A stretch of DNA of 64,000 bases. It comes from Methanobrevibacter sp. TMH8. GTDB taxonomy: Archaea > Methanobacteriota > Methanobacteria > Methanobacteriales > Methanobacteriaceae. The notes under the pieces were generated by a model. The model made no database searches. It saw only the letters and a program-made list of their open reading frames with translations, and was not told the origin of the DNA. How positions within the stretch are numbered: position 1 is the stretch's first letter; the number at the start of each line of letters is the position of its first letter. Positions 27,322-37,413 of the stretch are shown here, in pieces. Location of the stretch: assembly GCF_020148105.1 (NCBI RefSeq), contig NZ_JAHLZE010000038.1:62001-126000 (forward strand), given 5' to 3'. The translations under genes were made by a program, and so were the position numbers.

Positions 27322-28131
27322 CTAAATATCATCTAATATCTCTTTTGGAGCTCCACAAACTTCAACTAAATACTCTGCTTCAACTATATGTAATTTAGAT
27401 GGAATAGCTATACAATGCAATGGTCCCCCAAAATCAAAATCAACTAATTTTCCAATTTTATCTGCTTTAACAACAACATTTTTAGACCCAACACGTGCAA
27501 TACCTATAGCTAAAGTATCTTCATCAATAAGACATTCATTTTCTCGTTTATCAGAAATTAAATCATTTTTAATCTTCATAAGATAATCTAATCCTTGATT
27601 TACAGACATATATCTATTTTTATGTGCTTGAATATCTAACAATATAAGTGTATGTGCATCATTAGCTAAATTATTAGCTATTGCCATATATGGAGAATGT
27701 GGAAAAAAGTTTTCATCGGGAAATGGAATTGTAGTAACTTTTCCAAATTTATAAGCTTGAAGACCTGAAATTCCAGGAGCAGATGAAAGTATTGAAGATC
27801 CATGAATAACTTCCACTTCAATCTCCTTCTTTTTAGCTTCTACTAAAAAATCAGTGTGTGTTGTAGCTATAAGTGGATCTCCACCACAGATTAAAGCTAC
27901 ATTTTTTCCCATAATCGCTTCCTTCATAAAAACATTTTCTTCTTCTACTTCTTGCCTATTTAAAACTATTATTTCTTTTCCAATTAACTCTTCAATAGCT
28001 TCAAAACTAGATCCAAAAAGATAAGATGTAAAAAACTCTGCATAAACTACATCAACAGATTTTAAAGCTTCTAATCCTTTTAATGAAATATCTTTTTCAT
28101 CAAATAATCCTAATCCTACAAAGTATAACAT
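27322..28131 (-). CDS. dphB: Diphthine synthase
   Basis: A 269-residue SAM-dependent methyltransferase that trimethylates the 3-carboxypropyl histidine of elongation factor 2 on the way to diphthamide. The tetrapyrrole-methylase fold is evident: MLYFVGLGLFDEKDIS at the start, then CGGDPLIATTH (SAM loop), SAPGISGLQAYKFGKV and IPFPDENFFPHSPY. The start is ATG 28131, with AGGAG 8 bases upstream, rather than an ATG seven codons earlier. Length is normal. Confidence 0.95.
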   Translation of the reverse strand: MLYFVGLGLFDEKDISLKGLEALKSVDVVYAEFFTSYLFGSSFEAIEELIGKEIIVLNRQEVEEENVFMKEAIMGKNVALICGGDPLIATTHTDFLVEAKKKEIEVEVIHGSSILSSAPGISGLQAYKFGKVTTIPFPDENFFPHSPYMAIANNLANDAHTLILLDIQAHKNRYMSVNQGLDYLMKIKNDLISDKRENECLIDEDTLAIGIARVGSKNVVVKADKIGKLVDFDFGGPLHCIAIPSKLHIVEAEYLVEVCGAPKEILDDI

Positions 28132-28221
28132 AGCTATTTCTCCTGTTTCCAATATTTTTAAATTTTCAATGAAAAGAAAAAAATTAAATGTTTAAATAAA
28201 ATGTTAAATAAAATTAAATTT

Positions 28222-30417
28222 TTAAATAATCATACTTAATTGTATCCTTCTTCTTTCTACATCAACATCTATAACTTTAACTTCAACTATATCTCCAACA
28301 CTTACAATATCTAATGGATGATTAACAAATTGATTTTCTACTAATTGAGAAATATGAACCAAACCATCTTGATGAACTCCAATATCTACAAATGCTCCAA
28401 AATCAACTATATTCCTAATAGTTCCTTCAAGAATCATACCTTCTTCAAGGTCTTCAATTTCAAGTGCATCACTTCTAAGTATTGGTTGAGGCATACTATC
28501 TCTTGGATCCCTGCCCGGTTTTTTAAGTTCATTTACAATATCTTTAAGTGTTATTTCTCCAATAGTTAAATCTTTAGATAACCTTTCAAAATCACTACCA
28601 TGTAAATTATTTAACTTATCAAAGTGTATCTTCTTCAAATCATCGTTAATAGCTTTAAAATCATCTAAATTATATCCTAAATTCTTAATCAATTTTTTAG
28701 TAGCTTCATATGATTCTGGATGAACAGTGGTTATATCAAGAAGATTATCTGAACCATAAACTTTTAAAAATCCTGCACACTGTTCATATGCTTTTGGACC
28801 TAACTTAGATACATTTAAAAGCTCTTTTCTGCTGGTAAAAACACCTTCTTCTTCACGATATTGAATAATATTTTTAGCTATACTTGAACTTACACCAGAA
28901 ACATAGCTAAGCAGAGAAATCGAAGCTGTATTTAAATCTACTCCAACATTATTAACTACTTTTTCTACAACTTGTGATAAAGACTCTCCAAGCTTCTTCT
29001 GATTCATATCATGTTGATATTGACCTACACCAATTGATTTAGGATCTATCTTAACAAGTTCACCAAGTGGATCTTGAAGTCTTCTAGCTATTGAAACTGC
29101 GCTTCTTTGACCTACATTAAAATCTGGAAATTCTTCAGTAGCTAATTTACTAGCTGAATAAACAGAAGCTCCAGCTTCATTTACTATAACATATTGAACA
29201 GATGATCCTTTAATAATATCTATTATAATTTGTTCAGATTCTCTTGAAGCAGTTCCATTACCTAAAGCTATAATATCAACATTATATTCCCTAATTAACT
29301 TTAAAACAACAACTTTTGATTCTTCTATTTTATTTTGAGGTTCTGTTGGAAATATAACATTTGTAGCTAATACATTTCCAAATCCATCTACAACAGCTAA
29401 TTTACATCCTGTACGAAATGCAGGATCCCATCCTAAAACCACTTTATTTTGAATTGGGCCTTGCATAAGTAATTGTTCAAGATTTTTTGAAAAAACTCTA
29501 ATAGATTTTTCTTCAGATTTTTCACTAAGAGAACTCCTAATTTCTCTTTCAATAGAAGGAGCAATGAGTCTTTTATATGAATCCAATATAGTTTCTTCAA
29601 GAATATCTTTTGTATATTCATTATATTCTGGAGATAATTTATTTTCATCATCTTTAACATAGTCAATAAGAGTGTGACGAGTCAAATACTCAATGATATC
29701 ATCAACAGGAGCAGCAATTTTGACTTTTAAAATTTTCTCTTTTTCACCACGATTTATAGCTAAAATTCTGTGAGTAGCTATTCTATTCAATTTTTCAGAG
29801 TAATCATAGTACATTTCATATTCAGAAGATTTATCTTTATCTTTAGCAGTAACAGCTAATTCCCCAAACCTAAATGTAACTCCACGAATAGACCTTCTAA
29901 AATCAGCATTATCTGAAATTATTTCAGCTATTATATCTTGAGCCCCTTGTATAGCTTCTTCAATAGTATTTACTTCTTTCTCCTCAGACAAATATTCTTT
30001 AGCTACCTCTGGAATTGGAATTTCAGTAGTTTGCTCAAGAATTATATTAGCTAATCCTTCAAGACCTTTTTCTTTAGCTATAATCGCCCTTGTTCTTTTT
30101 TTAGGTTTATATGGCCTATAAATATCCTCTACTTCAACAAGAGTTTCACACTTTTCTATAGCTACACGTATTTCATCAGTCAATTTTCCCTGTTCATCAA
30201 TAGAATGAATAACCTGCTCTTTTCTCTCTTCAAGGTTTCTCAAGTATCCCAATCTATCTCCAAATTTCCTTAGTATTTCATCATCAAGAGAACCTGTAGC
30301 TTCTTTACGATATCTAGCTATAAAAGGTATTGAATTTCCTTCATCAATGAGATTTATTGTAGCTTCACTTTGCCATTGTTTAATATTAAGTTCTTCTGCT
30401 AATGTTTTTGCTATCAT
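28222..30417 (-). CDS. tex: Tex-family S1 RNA-binding protein
   Basis: A 731-residue protein of the bacterial Tex/YhgF family. In order: Tex N-terminal helical domain (IPFIARYRKEATGSLDDE), a YqgF/RNase H-like domain (LGWDPAFRTGCKLAVVD, near residue 330), helix-hairpin-helix motifs (VNNVGVDLNTASISLLSYVSG) and a C-terminal S1 domain (LEGTIRNIVDFGAFVDIGVHQ). It binds nucleic acid and is related to the eukaryotic Spt6 core. The family is mainly bacterial; presence here suggests acquisition from bacteria. It is 90 bases upstream of dphB. Confidence 0.95.
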   Translation of the reverse strand: MIAKTLAEELNIKQWQSEATINLIDEGNSIPFIARYRKEATGSLDDEILRKFGDRLGYLRNLEERKEQVIHSIDEQGKLTDEIRVAIEKCETLVEVEDIYRPYKPKKRTRAIIAKEKGLEGLANIILEQTTEIPIPEVAKEYLSEEKEVNTIEEAIQGAQDIIAEIISDNADFRRSIRGVTFRFGELAVTAKDKDKSSEYEMYYDYSEKLNRIATHRILAINRGEKEKILKVKIAAPVDDIIEYLTRHTLIDYVKDDENKLSPEYNEYTKDILEETILDSYKRLIAPSIEREIRSSLSEKSEEKSIRVFSKNLEQLLMQGPIQNKVVLGWDPAFRTGCKLAVVDGFGNVLATNVIFPTEPQNKIEESKVVVLKLIREYNVDIIALGNGTASRESEQIIIDIIKGSSVQYVIVNEAGASVYSASKLATEEFPDFNVGQRSAVSIARRLQDPLGELVKIDPKSIGVGQYQHDMNQKKLGESLSQVVEKVVNNVGVDLNTASISLLSYVSGVSSSIAKNIIQYREEEGVFTSRKELLNVSKLGPKAYEQCAGFLKVYGSDNLLDITTVHPESYEATKKLIKNLGYNLDDFKAINDDLKKIHFDKLNNLHGSDFERLSKDLTIGEITLKDIVNELKKPGRDPRDSMPQPILRSDALEIEDLEEGMILEGTIRNIVDFGAFVDIGVHQDGLVHISQLVENQFVNHPLDIVSVGDIVEVKVIDVDVERRRIQLSMII

Positions 30418-30501
30418 GGATGTAATTTCTCCTTAATAAATGAATTTTATAATCTATAATTAATATATATTCAATACTTATTTAAATGAATATTTAAAAA
30501 T

Positions 30502-31737
30502 TTAATATCTATTATCAAATATTCTAGTTGATTTTTTCTCATTACGAGGCAAATCACCAATATCAACTGGTTTAACATTGATTTTTATTCCTATATCTGA
30601 CTTAAATTGAGATTGAATTTCTCTTTCAAGTTCATATTTATTGAAATTAGGTTTTATCTCAATAAATAATGTGCAAATATCTTTTTCATTTAAATGATCT
30701 ATCATCAATTGATATTCACTTGAAGAACCATTAATTTTAGCTAAAACTTCCTCTATTTGACTAGGAAAAATATTTACTCCTTTAACTTTAACCATATCAT
30801 CTGTTCTTCCAATTAAAATATCAATTCTTGGGAATTCACTTCCACACTTACATTTTCCAGGAATTATTCGGGTTAAATCATGAGTACGATATCTTATAAG
30901 AGGAGCCCCTTCTTTTTTCAGAGTTGTTATTACTAACTCACCAATCTCGCCATCAGGAAGAATTTCGCCAGTTTTAGGGTCAATTATCTCAAAATATAAA
31001 TAATCATCCCAAAGATGCATCCCACATTCATATTCACAGCTAATACCAATTCCAGGACCATATATTTCAGTTAACCCATAGATGTCATAGAGTTTAACAC
31101 CTAATTCACTTCCAATACGGTTACGCATCTTTTTTCCCCAACGTTCAGATCCAATAATTCCTTTCTCAAGACATATTTGATCTTTTATACCTCGTTTAGC
31201 TATTTCTTCAGCGAGTAATAATGCATATGAAGATGTCCCACATAAAACTGTAGACTTCATATCCATCATCATTTTTAGCTGTTTATCTGTATTTCCAGGC
31301 CCCATTGGAATAGTCATAGCACCAAGTTTTTCTGCACCGTTTTGAAATCCAATACCTGCTGTCCACAGACCATAACCAGGAGTAATGTGTATTCTATCTT
31401 TATTTGTGACACCAGCTAATTTATAACATCTTTCAAACATCAATGCCCAATCTTCAATATCTTTAGCAGTATAAGGAATTATAACCGGAGTTCCAGTTGT
31501 TCCAGAAGAAGAATGTATTCTAACAATCTTTTCATCTGATACAGCTTGTAATCCAAGAGGATATGCCTCTCTTAAATCATTCTTATCTGTAAAAGGTAGA
31601 TTTTCAAAATCTTCTTGTGTCTCAATTAAACTAATTTCTCCAAATTTCTTTTTATAGAAACATTTTTCATCTTCAATTTCATTTAAACACATTAGCTGTT
31701 TATTGATTAGTTCTAATTGATTTTTATTTAGTTTCAT
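30502..31737 (-). CDS. PaaK-like AMP-forming ligase, possible coenzyme F390 synthetase
   Basis: A 411-residue adenylate-forming enzyme. The AMP-binding core reads HSSSGTTGTPVIIPYT, the family's P-loop-like motif, followed by YGLTEIYGPG and IRYRTHDLTRI. A zinc-like Cys pair (KCKCGS) and the C-terminal GRTDDMVKVKGVNIFP linker are as in phenylacetate-CoA ligases. In Methanobacteriales this family includes coenzyme F390 synthetase (adenylates F420), and other copies are aryl-CoA ligases. No iorAB gene is adjacent, so this one could be either. Start chosen at ATG 31737 over TTG 31749. Confidence 0.85.
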   Translation of the reverse strand: MKLNKNQLELINKQLMCLNEIEDEKCFYKKKFGEISLIETQEDFENLPFTDKNDLREAYPLGLQAVSDEKIVRIHSSSGTTGTPVIIPYTAKDIEDWALMFERCYKLAGVTNKDRIHITPGYGLWTAGIGFQNGAEKLGAMTIPMGPGNTDKQLKMMMDMKSTVLCGTSSYALLLAEEIAKRGIKDQICLEKGIIGSERWGKKMRNRIGSELGVKLYDIYGLTEIYGPGIGISCEYECGMHLWDDYLYFEIIDPKTGEILPDGEIGELVITTLKKEGAPLIRYRTHDLTRIIPGKCKCGSEFPRIDILIGRTDDMVKVKGVNIFPSQIEEVLAKINGSSSEYQLMIDHLNEKDICTLFIEIKPNFNKYELEREIQSQFKSDIGIKINVKPVDIGDLPRNEKKSTRIFDNRY

Positions 31738-32152
31738 AATTTCTCTCAATAAAATAAGTATTATTTATTTTTTCCCATATTATCCATTTTATCTTTATTA
31801 TTATCTTTATTATTATCCCTATTATTATCTCTATTATATCCCATTATCTTTAATTTTATTATCTTTAATATAATAATTTTAATATTAGTTATAAGTATAA
31901 TTTTTTATGATATTAAATATTAAGATTATTGAATAATATTAGAATTATTTTTATGAATATCTAAATAATAAATCAAAAAAGAGGAAAAAGAAAAAAGAAA
32001 AAAGAAAATAAAAATAAAATAAGAAATAATATAAAAAATAAGATAAAATATAATATAAAATATAATATAAAAATAAGAATATAAAAGGAATAAAATAAAG
32101 AATAAAATAAAGAATATAAAAAATATAGAAATAGTAAAAATAAGTGATAACT
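31738..32152. other. Divergent intergenic region with a 12-bp tandem repeat
   Basis: AT-rich promoter region for the PaaK-like gene (left) and trm5 (right). At 31791-31838 a 12-base unit, ATCTTTATTATT and variants, repeats four times. Two open frames on the minus strand near 31951-32193 are low-complexity and not genes. Confidence 0.5.
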
Positions 32153-33361
32153 ATGTTAACTATAAAAACTCCATTAAAATATATAGATACCATACGTAAA
32201 ATATTAATGGAAAAAGAGATTATAGCTAGAAACTATAAAATTCTTACAGAAGACAATTATGGATATATTCCTATAAAAGATGAAATAAATACTGAAACAC
32301 TGAAAAATATTATAGAAAAACTAAAAAATAATTTAAACAGCCAAAAAAAGGGAAATACTAATAATAATACTAATACTAATACTAATACTAATACTAATAC
32401 TAATACTAATACTAATACTAATACTAATACTAATACTAATACTAATACTATTATTAATATGGGCAATTTTAATGATATTTATACTGATATAAGTCTAGTT
32501 GAAAAAGATTTAGAAGAAGTAAAAAAACATCCTCAAAGTATAAGTGAAGAATTAAAAGGAAAATTGACAGAACAAGAAATAGAAGATTTAAAAACTTCAT
32601 TTGATATTATTGGAGATATTGTTATTCTTGAAATTCCTGAAAACCTCCAAGATCAAAAATATATAATTGGAGAAGCTACTCTTAATTTCACAAAACGAAA
32701 AGCAATATATATGAAAAAAAGTGCTATTGAAGGAGTAATGAGAACACGACAATTAGAACATATAACTGGAGAAGAAAATCCAGAAACAATTCACAAAGAA
32801 CATGGAGCTAGACTTAAACTAGATGTTAGTAATGTTTACTTTTCTCCAAGATTAGCTACAGAGAGAAAAAGAATAGCTGAACAAGTAAAAGATGGAGAAA
32901 TTATTCTAGATATGTTTGCAGGTATCGGCCCTTTCCCAATCCTTATAGCTAAGGACCATGATGTAAATATTTATGCTGTTGATATTAACAAAATAGCTAT
33001 CAAATATATGAAAGAAAATATAAAACTTAATAAATTAAAAGGAAAAATAACTCCAATATTAGGAGATATAAATCAAATAGCTAATGAACAATTCATAAAA
33101 GAAAACATAAAATTTGATAGAATTATTATGAATTTACCAGGAACTGCAAAAGACTTTCTAAACCTAGCTATTTCCCTAATAAATAATAATGGAATTATAC
33201 ATTACTATGAGTTTTCTGATGGATTTGATTCTGGAATTGAAAGAATAAAAAGAATAGCTAAAAATTATGATAAAGATGTTGAAGTCTTAGCTACTCGTAA
33301 AGTTAAATCAAGTAGTCCTGGACAATGGCATGTAGTTATAGATGCTAAAATAAGTTATTGA
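32153..33361 (+). CDS. trm5: tRNA (guanine37-N1)-methyltransferase Trm5 with Asn-Thr insert
   Basis: A 402-residue SAM methyltransferase that makes m1G37 in tRNAs, preventing frameshifting. The class I fold is marked by DMFAGIGPFPI, VYAVDINKIAI-like text (NIYAVDINKIAIKYM) and the catalytic NLPGTA. The middle matches the Trm5 D2 domain (EHGARLKLDVSNVYFSPRLATER), and the N-terminal D1-like part is present. A run of about 14 Asn-Thr pairs (from 14 perfect copies of a hexanucleotide) lies at about residues 72-99, between D1 and D2. The start is ATG 32153 with GTGAT upstream; a GTG three codons earlier is part of that site. Confidence 0.92.
   Translation: MLTIKTPLKYIDTIRKILMEKEIIARNYKILTEDNYGYIPIKDEINTETLKNIIEKLKNNLNSQKKGNTNNNTNTNTNTNTNTNTNTNTNTNTNTNTNTIINMGNFNDIYTDISLVEKDLEEVKKHPQSISEELKGKLTEQEIEDLKTSFDIIGDIVILEIPENLQDQKYIIGEATLNFTKRKAIYMKKSAIEGVMRTRQLEHITGEENPETIHKEHGARLKLDVSNVYFSPRLATERKRIAEQVKDGEIILDMFAGIGPFPILIAKDHDVNIYAVDINKIAIKYMKENIKLNKLKGKITPILGDINQIANEQFIKENIKFDRIIMNLPGTAKDFLNLAISLINNNGIIHYYEFSDGFDSGIERIKRIAKNYDKDVEVLATRKVKSSSPGQWHVVIDAKISY
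32366..32449 (+). repeat. Hexanucleotide tandem repeat inside trm5
   Basis: Fourteen perfect copies of AATACT (84 bases) encode alternating Asn-Thr. Near-copies at 32354-32365 extend the array. A 6-base unit preserves the frame whatever the copy number, so length change should not destroy Trm5. Confidence 0.9.
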
Positions 33362-33492
33362 TATAAAATAAATGAAAAAATAGTTAAAAAGGAAAATAAA
33401 TTAAAAATAAGAATAAATTAAAAGTAAGAATAAATTATCAGTATAAAGCTTAAATAAATATGAAAAATAAAAAAATAAAAATAAAATAAATT

Positions 33493-33638
33493 TTAAACTA
33501 AGTGTTCTGTTTTTTTTCCAGAATCAATCTTTTCTATTGGCTCAAATCTTGCAGCAGATGAAGCAGAAAAAAGCAAAGAACAGATACTTACTAAAAAAAT
33601 TAAGAGAATACAAGTTTAATATACTTATTTTTATACAT
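33493..33638 (-). pseudogene. N-terminal relic of a secreted protein gene
   Basis: Minus-strand reading from ATG 33638 gives MYKNKYIKLVFS, a stop, then after a frame shift a hydrophobic segment, SASSAARFEPIEKIDSGKK and TEHLV before a TAA at 33493. The neighbouring intact gene begins MYKIEYAKPIIF and has SASSAAMYDPTKTIDHGKK at the same place. The relic covers only the signal peptide and about 20 following residues. It is a decayed, truncated copy of the adjacent upstream gene. Confidence 0.75.
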
Positions 33639-33680
33639 ATTAGCGTTTTTTTTAAAATTTACTTGCATTAATCCATCAAA

Positions 33681-34487
33681 TTATATCTTTGTTTCAAATT
33701 CTTTTTTTAATACTTTCAAATAATACTGCTTTGGAGTTAAATTAGTATTAACATATCTAAACTTTTTAGTAGGTCCACATGGCATAATATCATGAACAGA
33801 GGAGGTAATTTTCAATTTTCCTTTGGCAAATTTATCAAGACGAATAATTTGATCTGAGGGTAATAAACGATTTATAAGAATGTTTGAATTGTTTAAAGCA
33901 CTTAAATTTGTGTATATTGCCATTATCTCTATAGATGAAGTTTGAGTATAATAAAAAACCACCCAATTTATTTTATATGGTTTAGTTACGTTATTTCCAG
34001 TTTTAGGATCCGTGTATGTTGCATTAATATATCTAGTTTCATTGTATTTAATAAAACCTTTGTTTAATATTGGTTTTTTAATAATATTAGAAATTTTTGG
34101 CCTTAATTTTTTCCAATAAAAATCATCAGTGTTAGTTTTAAGTTTTACAATTTTTTCAGTCCCATAAATCATTGATGAATACTGTTTTGAAATGCCCATC
34201 TTCTTTTTTCCAGTTTTATAGAATTCAATATATAAATAACCCTTATCTGCTTTATTTTTCATGGATTTATAAGAAATATGCATTTTCTTCTTATCTTGAT
34301 ATATTGATTGTTCAGTTTCCCAATAAAGTTTATATTTTGTATTATTTACTTTAATTATCTTCTTCCCATGATCAATTGTTTTTGTTGGATCATACATCGC
34401 AGCAGACGATGCTGAAATAAGCACGAAAAAAACACTTACTAAAAGAATCAAAAAAATAATAGGCTTAGCATATTCAATTTTATACAT
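33681..34487 (-). CDS. Secreted protein of unknown function
   Basis: A 268-residue exported protein with a signal peptide of about 30 residues (PIIFLILLVSVFFVLISASSAA). The mature part is basic, rich in Lys, Tyr and Ile, with strand-like segments (KYKLYWETEQSIYQ, YLYIEFYKTGKKKMG, INWVVFYYTQTSSIEIMAIY) and a single Cys near the end. AGGTCTAAT precedes the ATG. A truncated relic copy lies just downstream. I do not recognise the family; it appears to be a methanobacterial surface protein. Confidence 0.7.
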   Translation of the reverse strand: MYKIEYAKPIIFLILLVSVFFVLISASSAAMYDPTKTIDHGKKIIKVNNTKYKLYWETEQSIYQDKKKMHISYKSMKNKADKGYLYIEFYKTGKKKMGISKQYSSMIYGTEKIVKLKTNTDDFYWKKLRPKISNIIKKPILNKGFIKYNETRYINATYTDPKTGNNVTKPYKINWVVFYYTQTSSIEIMAIYTNLSALNNSNILINRLLPSDQIIRLDKFAKGKLKITSSVHDIMPCGPTKKFRYVNTNLTPKQYYLKVLKKEFETKI

Positions 34488-34682
34488 ATTAGACCTCTTA
34501 AAATCTAATCTTTAGATTATTTAATTTATACATCCATTTCATTTTATTAAATTACTTTTATATTAAGTATTTAAATTTGAATTGATTATAATTAGCTATT
34601 TAATAATTATAATTCCATTTTTATACTTATAATTTAATTTTATATATAAATAAATTATATTTTATATAGACACATGATATTC

Positions 34683-35702
34683 CTATAATATTTTAACTTC
34701 TTTTGAAACAAAAGAAATCTTATTAACAATCCTTTTTGTTGAATATTTAACTACTTGAACAACAGTATAGTTTTTCTTAATTGTTGGGTAAAGCTTTAAT
34801 AAAAATGTAGTTGAACTTTTTCCATTTAATTTTGGAATAGTCCATGTAACTAATCTATTTTTATTATTGACTTTATATGTTCCAATATTATTTTGAATAT
34901 CCTTAAAATCACATCCTTTAGGATATCTAAAGTAAATTTTTAAAGAAGATGCATCTTTTTTAAGGTTATACACTTTTGATTTAATATAAACGTATTTTCC
35001 TTCTAAAAATTTTGAGTTTTGAACATATAATTTAGAATTAGGAACTATCAGAGTTGTTACTTTTTGGGACTTAAGATATCTACTTTCTCCTTCAAAAATA
35101 GCTGTAACTTTATAAGTTCCAGGATTTTTAATTTTATAACTTTTGTATGCATTTCCTAAAATATTAGTTGTTCCTTTTCCAACATATTTACCATTTACAT
35201 AGAATAGAATTGTTCTTCCAGCCATTAAATTTCCCCAATTACAATGGAGTTTAGCTTTAAGAAGAACTGTTTTTTTAATAGTTAAATAGTTGCTTGCTTC
35301 TACAACTGTTGGTGTTTTAGAAACCTTCAATAATGAACTATTTTCAGAAGCTAAGTAATTTGAATCTCCAGCAAAAATAGCCCTAATATTATATGTGCCA
35401 ACTTCTGTAACTAGATAATTTATCTTAGCTATTCCATTTGAATCCGTTTTATTATATCCCACATAAGTGTTATTAACATAAAATGAAATTTTCTTGTTAA
35501 AAACTCCAGTACCATTGCTAATTAACTTAGCATTTAGCTGTGAAACTGTATCAAAACGACCTACACTTTCATCAATTTTTAAAGTAGTATTATCAGCTGC
35601 ACTGGCAAAGTTTGTTGCCATTGAAGATAATAATATAGTTGTAAATATTAAAGCTAATAAAAATGTTATTTTGCTTATTTTACTTGTTTTTTCAATATAC
35701 AT
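34683..35702 (-). CDS. Adhesin-like secreted protein with Ig-like repeats
   Basis: A 339-residue surface protein. The signal peptide (ITFLLALIFTTILLSSMATNFASAA) ends near residue 35. Two bacterial Ig-like (Big_3-type) repeats follow: about 45-125 (KISFYVNNTYVGYNKTDSNG, YNIRAIFAGDSNY) and about 130-215 (RTILFYVNGKYVGKGTTNILG, YKVTAIFEGESRY). A DUF11-like C-terminal domain begins near 225 (FRYPKGCDFKDI...TWTIPKLNG). No wall anchor is visible. Start at ATG 35702, with GGGG 9 bases upstream. Such proteins are numerous in Methanobrevibacter and are thought to mediate attachment. Confidence 0.8.
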   Translation of the reverse strand: MYIEKTSKISKITFLLALIFTTILLSSMATNFASAADNTTLKIDESVGRFDTVSQLNAKLISNGTGVFNKKISFYVNNTYVGYNKTDSNGIAKINYLVTEVGTYNIRAIFAGDSNYLASENSSLLKVSKTPTVVEASNYLTIKKTVLLKAKLHCNWGNLMAGRTILFYVNGKYVGKGTTNILGNAYKSYKIKNPGTYKVTAIFEGESRYLKSQKVTTLIVPNSKLYVQNSKFLEGKYVYIKSKVYNLKKDASSLKIYFRYPKGCDFKDIQNNIGTYKVNNKNRLVTWTIPKLNGKSSTTFLLKLYPTIKKNYTVVQVVKYSTKRIVNKISFVSKEVKIL

Positions 35703-36441
35703 ATCATAATACCCCAATTCTTAAACTTATTTTAAAATTTTTAAAATAATAAAGCCTTATATTAGAATCTACATTTTGTATTTTTGTATTTTTTTATTTA
35801 TTAGCTTTATTGGATTTAATGGATTTATTTAATAATTTATTATACATTAAATATCTTTTAACCATATTATATAGTTAGATTTTATAAATTAATTATACGT
35901 ATATTTTTATGATAAAAAATGGAAATAATATGATAAAATATTATCTCAATAGGATAATATAACTTTAATAATTTATATAAAAAACATTCCATATAAGATT
36001 TTCTACATAATTCAAGCTAGAATAGCTTATATTAAGTAATATACAATTAATATATAATAGAAAATAAGAAATAAAAATATATGAATGAAAATAATGTAAA
36101 ATGAAATGAAAAACATGAAGAAGAAAATAATACTCACAAACAAGTATTTAATAAAAATTTAAAAAAATAAAAAAAGTAGCCGATTCTAACAAAATACATA
36201 TTAATAAATGAAAAACATCAAAAAGTAAATCTAAAAGATTAAAAAAATAAGAAAATGAGAAGCTATAGCTATAATAATATAATAAATATAATAAAAAAGG
36301 AATAATAATGGAATAATAATAGAATAATAAGAGAACTAATTAGTATAATGATATAACAAATAAAAAATGGTAAATAATATGATAAAATAAAAAGAATATA
36401 ATAATTTATAAATTAAAAACAATTATTATATAATTTTAAAT
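35703..36441. other. Long intergenic region
   Basis: About 740 bases without a gene, between the adhesin-like gene's promoter on the left and the mtnA 3' end on the right. A 12-base GGAATAATAATA-type repeat lies at about 36299-36331. The remainder is A-rich on the plus strand (T-tracts on the minus strand, suitable as mtnA terminator at about 36360-36420). No stem-loop beyond what composition predicts was noticed. Confidence 0.4.
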
Positions 36442-37413
36442 TTAAACATCCTCATATTTTAATTTTTGAAAAAATTCATTAAACTTATCAGGATCAATAA
36501 TTCCTTTTTCAGTAATGATTCCTGTAATAAGATCTTTTGGGACTATGTCAAAAGCAGGATTTCTAACTTCTGTGTCTTTAGGACAAATACGGCACCCACC
36601 ATAATGAATTACTTCTTCTGAACTTCTTTCTTCTATTTCAGTATCATAAATAGATATATCATGATCAAAAGTGCTCAAAGGAGCGGCTACATAAAAAGGA
36701 ACATGGAATCTTTTAGCTGAAAGAGCCACCATCAGAGAACCGATTTTATTAACTATTCCATCATGAGCTACTCTATCTGCACCAATAACTACTTTATTAA
36801 TTTCACCTTGTTGCATTAAATAACCAGCAGCTACATCAGGAATCAGTTTTACTGGAATCTTTTCTTGTTGCATCTCCCAAACACTAAGACGTGCTCCTTG
36901 ACCAAGAGGACGAGTTTCATCACAGATAACATTAATATCTTTACCTTCATGATATGCTGAACGGACAACACCAAGAGCAGTTCCATAATCAACACAAGCA
37001 AGGGCTCCAGCATTACAATGAGTTAAGATTGTATCTCCATCTAAAATAACTTCAGCACCATGTCTTCCAATAGCTAAGTTAGTATCAATATCTTCTTTAT
37101 ACATATCTAAAGCTTCTTTAAGAAAATCATCGCTGGCTAAAACCCTATCAACAGCCCAAAATAAGTTTATAGCTGTAGGTCGAGATGCTTTTATTTCTTT
37201 AGCTACTTTTTGTGAATTTTCTCCTGCAAGTTCTCCTAGAACCATCCCAAAAGCTGCAGCTACTCCAATTGCTGGAGCTCCACGAACAATCATTGTTTTA
37301 ATAGCTAAAATCACATCTTCATAACTTTCACATGTAAAATAGGTTAATTCATCGGGCAATTTAGTTTGATCAATTAATACTAGTTTATTATCTTTCCATT
37401 CCATTGTTTTCAT
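36442..37413 (-). CDS. mtnA: S-methyl-5-thioribose-1-phosphate isomerase
   Basis: A 323-residue aldose-ketose isomerase of the eIF2B-related fold, acting in methylthioadenosine salvage. Signatures: MIVRGAPAIGVAAAFG, HCNAGALACVDYGTALG (catalytic Cys), DETRPLGQGARLSVWEM, VVIGADRVAHDGIVNKIG (catalytic Asp) and FYVAAPLSTFD. The eIF2B-like archaeal ribose-1,5-bisphosphate isomerase is a relative, but the RPxxQGARL and IxxANKIG-type text favour MtnA. It stands alone. Confidence 0.9.
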   Translation of the reverse strand: MKTMEWKDNKLVLIDQTKLPDELTYFTCESYEDVILAIKTMIVRGAPAIGVAAAFGMVLGELAGENSQKVAKEIKASRPTAINLFWAVDRVLASDDFLKEALDMYKEDIDTNLAIGRHGAEVILDGDTILTHCNAGALACVDYGTALGVVRSAYHEGKDINVICDETRPLGQGARLSVWEMQQEKIPVKLIPDVAAGYLMQQGEINKVVIGADRVAHDGIVNKIGSLMVALSAKRFHVPFYVAAPLSTFDHDISIYDTEIEERSSEEVIHYGGCRICPKDTEVRNPAFDIVPKDLITGIITEKGIIDPDKFNEFFQKLKYEDV

